Assembly: GCA_017503325.1 (NCBI GenBank)
Contig: JAFVTI010000031.1
Coordinates: 1-56,199 of the forward strand
Length of the DNA: 56,199 bases
Origin: Clostridia bacterium
Lineage (GTDB): Bacteria; Bacillota; Clostridia; Oscillospirales; CAG-272
Direction: 5' to 3'
Shown here: positions 1-6,486 of the stretch, in pieces
Numbering within the stretch: position 1 is the first letter of the stretch
Layout: every line of letters starts with the position of its first letter
Made by a program: the position numbers and the translations under genes
Notes under the pieces: model-generated
Databases searched by the model: none
The model's input: the letters and a program-made list of their open reading frames with translations, nothing else
Told to the model about the DNA's origin: nothing

Positions 1-16
1 GAAATCCGCGCAAAAC

Positions 17-52
17 AAGGACTGTATCACACGGATGCAGTCCTTAATTGTT
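17..52 (+). terminator. Hairpin with T-rich tail, terminator of an upstream gene
   Basis: An inverted repeat AAGGACTG / CAGTCCTT at 17-24 and 38-45 is followed by a T-rich stretch. It probably ends a gene lying outside the left edge. Confidence 0.5.
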
Positions 53-63
53 TGTTTTAAATA

Positions 64-188
64 GTTGTGGCAGGCGCTGGCGAACGCAGTTCGCCCCTAC
101 GAGTGTTTTTGTTTTGGGTTTCGTTATCGTAAACCCTCTATATGAATTTCCGTAGGGGCGAACTGCGTTCGCCAGCGCCTGCGGCAAC
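64..188. repeat. Inverted-arm palindromic repeat (GTAGGGG family)
   Basis: Two arms of about 38 bases (64-101 and 151-188) are inverted copies of each other. Each arm holds its own short hairpin, GGCGAAC GCA GTTCGCC, next to a GTAGGGG edge. The same layout recurs at 3976-4105, 5496-6153 and 23953-24057, so this is a dispersed REP/BIME-like family rather than a terminator. Confidence 0.75.
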
Positions 189-215
189 TAAATATTGAAA
201 GCATGTGCATAAACA

Positions 216-243
216 AAAGCTGTCTTTTGGTTAAGACAGCTTT
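216..243 (-). terminator. Terminator after the glucosaminidase-like gene
   Basis: The stem AAAGCTGTCTT / AAGACAGCTTT has T runs on both outer sides, so it could work in both directions. It lies about 45 bases beyond the stop of the minus-strand gene ending at 289. Confidence 0.6.
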
Positions 244-288
244 GTTTTTTTCGCTTATTTCTCAGCCACATGGGGCTGTTCTTTTCTT

Positions 289-2085
289 TTATTTTTTCTT
301 TCTGAATGCCCATGTGCCAAGCAGCAACAGCACGGGGAAGAGTGCGCCGGCAGCAGACTTACAACCGCTTTGCTCGGGGGCTTGCTGCGGCACTTGCGGT
401 GTTGATTGCGTTTGGGCGGGAGCAGACGTTTCCGGCTCGCTTGTTGTTTGCTCGGGCGGATTTGTTGCAGCCTCGGTGGTGGCTTTCTCGGTGGTCTCGG
501 GTGCGGCTACCACGTGCATTCTGATCACGGCCAGCAGATAGTGCGGGCAGGCCTTATCGGGACTTGCCACGCGGCCGTATATGCTGATGACGTAGTCACC
601 GGGAGAAAGCGTTGAGCAATCAAAGGACAGGGTATTGGGATACCTGCCCGGGGCATCCTTGCCAATCAGAGAAGGATTGGCAGCTGTATCGTGTTCTGCA
701 TCAAGCTGCACGGCAGGTGCACCGTTGACAGACGCGAAAAACGCGTCAAACGCGCGCGATGCATGTGCGTGCGCCTTGATCCTGATCGGCTCGCCCTCGA
801 CCATCTGCAAGGGCTTTACGTACAGAATTCCGTTTGCAAGTGCATCTGTGGACACGGGGGAGAACAGAGACGTTTCAAAATCAATCATGGAGTCGGCAGG
901 CGCATAGGTGTCACATGCGCCCTCTGCGGGATCGGGATTGTGCTCGGGCTTGCCTTGGTATACGGGAATCAGAAAATGATGCGGCAGCTCCAGGCAATCC
1001 ATGGCGTAAAGCGAATTGAATACCGTGCGCGCCTCGCTGAGGGCTGCGCCCACGTTTTGCATGTACTGACCCCAGAAATTGCGCGAGGAGCGCGGGTCAA
1101 CGTTGAATTTCTGCAGATATACGGTGTTCTGGTAGTCGCCGACATACTTACTTGTCAGCTTGTAAGCACCGCCCCAGATTGCCTTGGCGGGCGTATCCCA
1201 TGCACCGCTGCCGCCCCATTGCTCGGCCATTTCGGGAGTGCCTTTCTGTGCTTCCTTCATCGCACCCAAGTAGATGGTAAAGTAGCCCGTGCCGGCTGCA
1301 CCGATGTTGAAATAATTGTAAAGATTGTTGTAGGCAGTCAGAGAGTCCTGCGTATGTCCCGAAGCGGGGGCTAAGATCTGCTTGCCGTCCTCGGTCTGTA
1401 TCTGATTATCGTAATAATACCAAAGCTTGTCGCCGCACGCCCCCTTGATCAATGGGCTGTTTCCGCCAACACCCTGCTCCTGGCGCAGTCTTGCGGCCAA
1501 GTGCAAAGGATCGACGTTGAGGGCTTTGCCAACCTCAATGAGGTATGATGCGTAGGTGACGTCGTCGTAAAGCACGGCATCTGCCATAAACGTGCCCGCA
1601 AGTGCACTCTCCACCACCTCTGAGCCGATGGCGTCGGAGTACATCAGATTTTGGAACATAAAGATATCCTTCTCATTGAGGAAATTCTCGGGATCCATGA
1701 AGTAGGAAACCGCTTCGTAGGAGGCCTGGTACCAGCCCGAATCGTAAAGCTCGGTATTGGTGGCGTGTCTGTATGCCGAAAGCTTGCTGTCCTTGCCCAC
1801 GAGATTTCTCTTGGGGTTGTCGGTCTCTTGCGCGAGCACGTATTCCCAGGTGTATTGCTCCTTCATCTCGGAAATGAGCAGCGGCTCAAATTCCCAAGTG
1901 GGGTGCAGATAATGCAGCTTGGTCAACGCCTGGGCATAGGACGCGGGGAAGCCCTTATCGATCAAGGCTTGCGTGTATGCATTGACCTGCTCGGTCTCTT
2001 GCTCTGCTGCGGAGGGCAGCATGAAGCAGGAGCAAAGCAGAGAAGAGGCGAGTATAGCAGTAAAAAAGCGAGAGAGACTTTTCAT
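289..2085 (-). CDS. Secreted beta-N-acetylglucosaminidase-like cell-wall protein with C-terminal anchor
   Basis: A 598-residue exported protein that probably cleaves glycan strands of peptidoglycan or a related polymer. The ATG at 2085 is preceded by AAGGAG at good spacing; an in-frame start 13 codons upstream lacks this and overlaps the previous gene. Residues 1-28 form a signal peptide. The part after it, with a FPASYAQAL segment, an NFLNEKDIF-like block, a RQEQGVGG motif (candidate catalytic Glu) and a YLQKFNV block, matches the glucosaminidase proteins of Clostridia that usually also carry SH3 domains. A central beta-rich region follows, then a Thr/Glu/Pro-rich linker. The C terminus is Gly-Cys-Lys-Ser, a hydrophobic helix and RKKK, very like the end of the protein at 8542-11361. 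It is second in an operon, 10 bases after the GH127 gene. Substrate specificity is inferred only. Confidence 0.75.
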   Translation of the reverse strand: MKSLSRFFTAILASSLLCSCFMLPSAAEQETEQVNAYTQALIDKGFPASYAQALTKLHYLHPTWEFEPLLISEMKEQYTWEYVLAQETDNPKRNLVGKDSKLSAYRHATNTELYDSGWYQASYEAVSYFMDPENFLNEKDIFMFQNLMYSDAIGSEVVESALAGTFMADAVLYDDVTYASYLIEVGKALNVDPLHLAARLRQEQGVGGNSPLIKGACGDKLWYYYDNQIQTEDGKQILAPASGHTQDSLTAYNNLYNYFNIGAAGTGYFTIYLGAMKEAQKGTPEMAEQWGGSGAWDTPAKAIWGGAYKLTSKYVGDYQNTVYLQKFNVDPRSSRNFWGQYMQNVGAALSEARTVFNSLYAMDCLELPHHFLIPVYQGKPEHNPDPAEGACDTYAPADSMIDFETSLFSPVSTDALANGILYVKPLQMVEGEPIRIKAHAHASRAFDAFFASVNGAPAVQLDAEHDTAANPSLIGKDAPGRYPNTLSFDCSTLSPGDYVISIYGRVASPDKACPHYLLAVIRMHVVAAPETTEKATTEAATNPPEQTTSEPETSAPAQTQSTPQVPQQAPEQSGCKSAAGALFPVLLLLGTWAFRKKK

Positions 2086-2095
2086 AAAAACTCCT

Positions 2096-3907
2096 TTATT
2101 GTTTGGTGGGAATCCAGGATGCAAAGGCGGAATGCTCGCTCCAGTCGTTGCCTGCCGATGCGTAGTCGATCAAGGTCAGAGTTTCGCTCTCTGTCTGCAC
2201 CTCGGCGCGCAAAAATCCGCCGCAGTCCGAGGGGCTGACGCGCCAATCGGTTATGGTCGTGTTCTTGATAGCTGCAAGCGGCTCAGGATCGTAGCGGTTG
2301 TCGCGGGCAAGCAGGATCGAGCCGTAGGTAAAGGCGCAGAACTTGTCACCCGCGCGGTTGTCTCCGTGCGGTGCAGGGTGGCAGACAAGCGGAATGTCAA
2401 AGGCCACCGTGATCTCGTCGCCCTCGTGCCATACGCGCGCAAGCGGCAGATACGTGCCGGGCGTGCCGGGAATCAGGTTGCCGTTGCAGATCGCGTAAAA
2501 ATCGTTTGCAAAGGCAGGCACGCGCAGAGAAAGCGTCATAGGCGTGTCAAGGTCACATGCGGTCACTTTGATGGTCGCAGAGCCCAGCAGGGGATAGCGT
2601 GAGGTCACCTCAAAGGTGACGGATCCGCCCGCGTGCGGCACGCAAAAGCTGCCGTTTTCATAAAGATTGAGCACGCAGCCGTCGTCGGTCCTCATGGCGT
2701 ACAGATAGGGGGCCATACATAGGCCGGTCGGGCCGTTTGCGGTACAGCAGGAAAGGTCAAAGCCCTCTATATTAAAAGAAAAATTGACGCGCGGATTGCG
2801 GCTGCCGTTGAACTTGGGGAAGTACTCAAAGAACTGCCCGTCCGGGCGCAGCGCGCCGATGATGGCGTTATACAGGCTGACCTCCAGGGCGTCTGCGTAC
2901 TTGACCTCGCCCGTCAAGGTCAGCAGACGGTAGCAAAGGCGCATCCAGTAAACGGTCACGCAGGTCTCCATCATCAAGTCAATATCGGGATTGGTCTGAT
3001 TGAGTCTTGTCAGATTCCATTGCTCACCCGTGCCCGGGCCGAGATTGCGCGGTGCGTCCGCACCGCCCGAGCCAAGCAGCGTGATTTCCTGATCATACAC
3101 CTTATTCCAGAAGAGCACTGCGGTATCAAAAGCAGACTTGTCGCCCGTGCAGGCGTAGTAGCCAAGCAGCCCTTCAAAGCAGGACATCATCTCGTAAGCC
3201 TTGGCAATCGATTCTTTGGGCTCTCCGTTATTTCCGATCTCCCACGGATCTTTGCCTGCGCGGATGGCGTCAAACAGATGCTCGCGCGCACAACAGCCGG
3301 TATCCACAATGTGCTGCGCAAGCTCCATGGCAGATGCTTCGCCACAGATGGCGTAAAGCTGCATGAGCGGATCGAGAATGGACGAGGATTCAATGCCGCA
3401 GAATGCCCAGCCTGTCTCAGTGATGGGCGTCTTGGGCACAGCACCCACTTGACTGTTTGTGTAGATCACCATGCGGCGGCAAGCGTCAAGTGCACGCCGG
3501 TCGCCAAATACGCGGTAGTATGCAAGCAGACCCATCAAGGCGTACTTGCGCTCCCACAAATCGCTGCCGCACGCCCCTTTGGGCTGCGTCTGTTTTTTGG
3601 TGGTGCTCAGATCTCCGTCCGCGTCCTGCAGGGAAAGCAGGTCGTCCACAGCGGTCTTGATGATGTCAAGCAGCTGCTCGTCGCGCGTGTATTCGTAGGT
3701 CATGCAACAAGCACGCATCAGCTTGCCCCAGAATTCGCCCGTTGCAAAAGCGTCGGTGCGATAGCGGAAATAGTTCGCCAGCGCATGCATGTCGATCTTT
3801 TTGAGCGTCTGCTCGCATACAAGGCGCAGCTTTTCGTCTATGACACCGCGCATTTTTGTTGAGGAAACGTCAAGTGCGCAAAGCTTTTCGGGTACTGTGT
3901 AGGGCAT
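2096..3907 (-). CDS. GH127-type beta-L-arabinofuranosidase (DUF1680)
   Basis: A 603-residue cytoplasmic glycoside hydrolase without signal peptide, expected to release L-arabinofuranose from short oligosaccharides taken into the cell. It has the (alpha/alpha)6-barrel pattern and the metal-thiolate active site known from GH127: Glu314-x-Cys316 in a METC motif and the Cys387-Cys388 pair in LSCCTANG. In the Bifidobacterium enzyme HypBA1 the equivalents are Glu338/Cys340 and Cys417/Cys418. The conserved WERKYALMGLLAYY stretch near residue 120 also fits. GGAGGTGG stands 5 bases before the ATG and a 17-base-spaced promoter lies at 3935-3963. It is first in an operon with the glucosaminidase-like gene. 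Other GH127-clan specificities, such as 3-C-carboxy-apiofuranose release, cannot be excluded. Confidence 0.85.
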   Translation of the reverse strand: MPYTVPEKLCALDVSSTKMRGVIDEKLRLVCEQTLKKIDMHALANYFRYRTDAFATGEFWGKLMRACCMTYEYTRDEQLLDIIKTAVDDLLSLQDADGDLSTTKKQTQPKGACGSDLWERKYALMGLLAYYRVFGDRRALDACRRMVIYTNSQVGAVPKTPITETGWAFCGIESSSILDPLMQLYAICGEASAMELAQHIVDTGCCAREHLFDAIRAGKDPWEIGNNGEPKESIAKAYEMMSCFEGLLGYYACTGDKSAFDTAVLFWNKVYDQEITLLGSGGADAPRNLGPGTGEQWNLTRLNQTNPDIDLMMETCVTVYWMRLCYRLLTLTGEVKYADALEVSLYNAIIGALRPDGQFFEYFPKFNGSRNPRVNFSFNIEGFDLSCCTANGPTGLCMAPYLYAMRTDDGCVLNLYENGSFCVPHAGGSVTFEVTSRYPLLGSATIKVTACDLDTPMTLSLRVPAFANDFYAICNGNLIPGTPGTYLPLARVWHEGDEITVAFDIPLVCHPAPHGDNRAGDKFCAFTYGSILLARDNRYDPEPLAAIKNTTITDWRVSPSDCGGFLRAEVQTESETLTLIDYASAGNDWSEHSAFASWIPTKQ

Positions 3908-3934
3908 ATTCCACCTCCGCGTGTCTGATACTTC

Positions 3935-3963
3935 AGTATACCATATTTTGCCGGGGTTGTAAA
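3935..3963 (-). promoter_or_regulatory. Promoter of the GH127 operon
   Basis: On the minus strand the -35 is TTTACA (3958-3963) and the -10 is TATACT (3935-3940), separated by 17 bases, about 30 bases upstream of the start codon. Confidence 0.65.
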
Positions 3964-3975
3964 GAGAATTTTCGA

Positions 3976-4105
3976 GAAAGGCGGGCGATCACTGATCGCC
4001 CCTACGACTGATTGTGTTATGACTTTCATATATTGAAATCACAACGGACTATGTTGTAGGGGCGAGAAATTCGGCAAAGCCGAAATATGTGATCGCCCGC
4101 CTTTC
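3976..4105. repeat. Inverted-arm palindromic repeat (GTAGGGG family)
   Basis: Outer arms GAAAGGCGGGCGATCA (from 3976) and the inverse ending at 4105 enclose two GTAGGGGCGA edges facing each other. The left arm itself folds as GGGCGATCA C TGATCGCCC. It fills most of the gap between two minus-strand transcription units. Confidence 0.7.
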
Positions 4106-4119
4106 TGTTTGGCTGTAAT

Positions 4120-4986
4120 TTATTCTTCAAAATATCCTCTGATCTCCTCGAACGACTCTCCGTAGCAAATGATGTTGCTGCCGTCCTCAAATCCTACGAC
4201 GTGTACACCTACAACACCGTTAAACAGTTCGTCCTGCAGTCTGTGAAAAAAAACTACGTCAGAGTAGGCACTGGGGGTTCCCTTGGGCTTTTCACCTTGT
4301 CCCGTAAAGGCATACATACGATCCTGCTCGGGGGATACGATGAGGTAGGCTTGGGTGTAGCCGTCTTCCTCGTCGTTGGGTTGCAAAAATCCGGCGGCAT
4401 AGAATTGGTATCCGTCCTCTTCCATGGCGACTTTGATTTTTTCGATATTCACCGTTTCGCAATCTCGGTACATCTCTGAGGATGGACGTTCGGTTGCTTC
4501 AAGCGGTTGTACAGTTCCGAGATCCAAGAGGGAAAGCAGCTCTACGTGCGCATTTTCCATTGCGGTGATGACGCAATTTGAAATGCGAAGGCGCGTTACG
4601 TAGTTCTCTCTGTCAATGAACAGATTACTTGCCATAATAAAGTCAAAGCTTCCGTCTTGGATATATGCTTGCTTGGCTGCTTCGGCACTTGTGTATTCAA
4701 AAACAAATATGATCCTTTTGTTCTCGTCCGAAAAATCCGGAGCGCGATAGGCGTAAGCGGTGTAATCGTCTGAGGGTGTAGCTCCTTGGTATGTGTACCC
4801 TGCCTGCGTCAGGATATCGCCCATGACTTTGGCATCCATGCCTTCTACATCACGGTTGAAATAGCAAGGATATATGGTGATTTTTTCTCCATGCAAAATA
4901 CGGCTGCAGCCCGATAGCATAGGGAAGAGCAAAAGGCACAGCAGCACGGAGCAAATGATGCGCATATTCAGGCGTTGTTTTTTCAT
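4120..4986 (-). CDS. Lipoprotein of unknown function
   Basis: A 288-residue predicted lipoprotein. Residues 1-26 are a hydrophobic signal ending in a LSGC lipobox with Cys27 as lipidation site, so it should sit on the outer face of the membrane. I do not recognise the mature domain; it is mixed alpha/beta with several acidic and aromatic stretches and no repeats. AAGGAGG lies 7 bases before the ATG. It starts 12 bases after the end of a small membrane protein gene, suggesting co-transcription and a shared envelope role. The two genes look richer in A+T than the GH127 operon next to them and are bounded on both sides by repeats. Confidence 0.6.
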   Translation of the reverse strand: MKKQRLNMRIICSVLLCLLLFPMLSGCSRILHGEKITIYPCYFNRDVEGMDAKVMGDILTQAGYTYQGATPSDDYTAYAYRAPDFSDENKRIIFVFEYTSAEAAKQAYIQDGSFDFIMASNLFIDRENYVTRLRISNCVITAMENAHVELLSLLDLGTVQPLEATERPSSEMYRDCETVNIEKIKVAMEEDGYQFYAAGFLQPNDEEDGYTQAYLIVSPEQDRMYAFTGQGEKPKGTPSAYSDVVFFHRLQDELFNGVVGVHVVGFEDGSNIICYGESFEEIRGYFEE

Positions 4987-4998
4987 GTGTAGGCCTCC

Positions 4999-5325
4999 TT
5001 ATACCAATATCATAATGAGCACGGCTATGTTGATCACTTCGCTGATCAAAAAAGGGATCATACCGCTCCAAAGCAGTTTTTTGGATTTCTCAATGATTCG
5101 GGATTTGACTAAATGCTTGTAGTTTTCCAGATAGAATCGAATGAGCGTGATATAGGAGAGATGCAAAAAGATCTCGCAGGCAATCATTTTTCCCACGGCA
5201 CCGCTGCCCCATGCGTAATTCAATCCCCAAGCCGCCATCAGATGCAAGACGACCATGAGCAAGGAGAGCAGAATCGACGATTTGCACAGCTCTCTGTATG
5301 ATTTGACATAATTTTTCTCTTTCAT
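4999..5325 (-). CDS. Small integral membrane protein, unknown function
   Basis: A 108-residue protein with about three hydrophobic segments (near residues 17-36, 45-64 and 85-107) separated by short basic loops. The ATG at 5325 is preferred because GGAGGTG stands 6-9 bases upstream; the GTG three codons earlier lies inside that ribosome-binding site. No family is recognised. It is first in a two-gene unit with the lipoprotein at 4120-4986. About 940 gene-free bases rich in repeats lie upstream, so its promoter is not clear. Confidence 0.55.
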   Translation of the reverse strand: MKEKNYVKSYRELCKSSILLSLLMVVLHLMAAWGLNYAWGSGAVGKMIACEIFLHLSYITLIRFYLENYKHLVKSRIIEKSKKLLWSGMIPFLISEVINIAVLIMILV

Positions 5326-5536
5326 CTGTATCACCTCCGTTGCTTTCGTTTGATTCTTCTACCTATATAGTCGCAATTTTTGCCGAAAAGTTCGGTGTTT
5401 TTTGAAAAAATTTGAAAATATTTTATATTTATTTTAGCATGGTTCTCAATGGGTGTCAAGAGAGCACGAATCGCCCCCCCAGTGTTATCCTGAAATGTAG
5501 GGGAAGGTATTACCTTCCCGCCCGCGGTGGGGAGGT

Positions 5537-6092
5537 TAGCCGAACGGGAATCGAACCGAATTGCCCGACGACGATGTATTTTCGCATCTTTCGGCGTGCT
5601 TTTACTCGCAAGATGGTCATAACCGAAGAAAGTCAAATCATACGCCCTGCGACGAGCAATTTTTGTGTCTTGTGCCGAAACTCGCCTTGCAAGATGCGTA
5701 TCTTGCTTCGACTCGCTTCGACAAAATCCATCAAAAATTGCAACGCCGGAGGGTGCTTCGCAGTTTTGAGTGAGCAAATATTATGCAGATGCAAAGAGAA
5801 AATGCGAAGCAATATATCATATTGCGAGAGTTTTATCTGCAGCAAATGCGGATATTTGTCACTCAAAACCGTATGGATTTGGCTTTCTTCGGTTATGCTA
5901 CTTCGCAAAATCTCACCAAAATCTATCAAAAATGCATTCGCCGGCGGGTGCGAGCAGTTTTGACGCAGCAGATTTTTTTGAGCCCAAAAGCTTTTCCCGC
6001 AGGGCATATAGGCAATATGTCCAAGGGAAAAGATGAAGGGATCGGACAAATCTGCACGTCAAAACCAATTTGGTTCGACTCCCGTTCGGCTA
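5537..6092. mobile_element. TA-flanked miniature inverted-repeat element, copy A (outer, interrupted)
   Basis: Terminal inverted repeats of 26 bases (5538-5563 and 6066-6091), starting GCCGAACGGG and differing at only two positions, are each flanked by a TA dinucleotide, as expected for IS630/Tc1-type target duplication. The 552-base interior contains no transposase. Removing the nested element at 5620-5895 leaves about 278 bases, matching copy B at 51016-51291 (276 bases) along its whole length. The right half shows internal complementary arms (GTTTTGACG.. against ..CGTCAAAAC, and CTTTTCCC against GGGAAAAG), so it can fold extensively. Confidence 0.8.
5620..5895. mobile_element. Nested miniature element of the same family, inserted in copy A
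   Basis: A 272-base unit (5622-5893) with inverted ends ACCGAAGAAAG and CTTTCTTCGGT, flanked by TA on both sides (5620-5621 and 5894-5895). Its interior is a diverged version of copy B: the stretch with CGCCGGAGGGTG, then an arm GTTTTGAGTG whose inverse CACTCAAAAC precedes the right end. Copy B carries the near-empty site, with GATATC at the position where this unit sits in copy A. Confidence 0.75.
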
Positions 6093-6199
6093 GCGTTCGG
6101 GAGGCTCCGTTTGTTAACTGTTTACGGGCGGGAAGATGATATCTTCCCCTACACGATGCTCTTTGTGTACGCGTTTATCTCGCAATATCGCACTTTCTC

Positions 6200-6228
6200 T
6201 TGACAAAAATTTCAAATTGGGGTATAAT
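6200..6228 (+). promoter_or_regulatory. Promoter of the metal-exporter genes
   Basis: TTGACA at 6200-6205 and TATAAT at 6223-6228 with a 17-base spacer. It lies 37 bases before the start of the small metal-binding domain gene. Confidence 0.75.
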
Positions 6229-6264
6229 GCTAAACAGAAAAGTAGGCTTTTTCAGGAGGATTAT

Positions 6265-6486
6265 ATGAAAAAAGTATTCAAAATGGAAGATCTGGATTGT
6301 GCGCATTGCGCTGCCAAGATGGAAGAGGGCATCAAGAAGATCGAGGGCGTGACCTATGCCAGCGTCAGCTTTATGGCGCAGAGACTGACCGTGGAGGCCG
6401 ACGAGGACAAGTTTGAAGAGATCATTCCCCAGATTATCAAGGTAGTCAAGAAGGTCGACTCGGATTGCAAGGTGATCATCAAGTAA
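6265..6486 (+). CDS. Stand-alone heavy-metal-associated (HMA) domain protein
   Basis: A 73-residue soluble ferredoxin-like HMA domain with one DCAHCAAKM metal-binding motif, Cys pair near residues 9 and 12. The motif resembles the N-terminal domain of CadA/ZntA exporters more than the copper chaperone motif. It should bind a soft divalent ion and pass it to the pump encoded next. AGGAGGA lies 4 bases before the ATG. The stop codon overlaps the ATPase start (TAATG), so the two are translationally coupled. The neighbouring ATPase has no HMA domain of its own, so this gene looks like the detached N-terminal domain of the pump. Confidence 0.85.
   Translation: MKKVFKMEDLDCAHCAAKMEEGIKKIEGVTYASVSFMAQRLTVEADEDKFEEIIPQIIKVVKKVDSDCKVIIK

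Larger units (their letters stand above)
5496..6153. repeat. Outer pair of inverted GTAGGGG arms around nested mobile elements
   Basis: A left arm TGTAGGGGAAGG at 5496-5525 and its inverse ending CCCCTACA at 6125-6153 face each other. Each arm is a hairpin of its own. The same arms stand about 50 bases apart at 23953-24057, while here they are 600 bases apart with a miniature transposable element between them. The whole 5326-6264 interval holds no convincing gene: the short ORFs there run through repeat sequence and have no homology-like features. Confidence 0.65.

Noticed and set aside
5331..5334. GTG start for the small membrane protein gene three codons upstream of 5325
   Set aside because: It falls inside the GGAGGTG ribosome-binding site of the chosen ATG.
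5331..6049. Several short open frames on both strands in the repeat region
   Set aside because: They are translations of the nested inverted repeats (the same peptide pieces recur at 51000-51300) and have no ribosome-binding sites.
6066..6091. tRNA gene suggested by a T-loop-like sequence
   Set aside because: The T-stem cannot pair and there are no D or anticodon arms.
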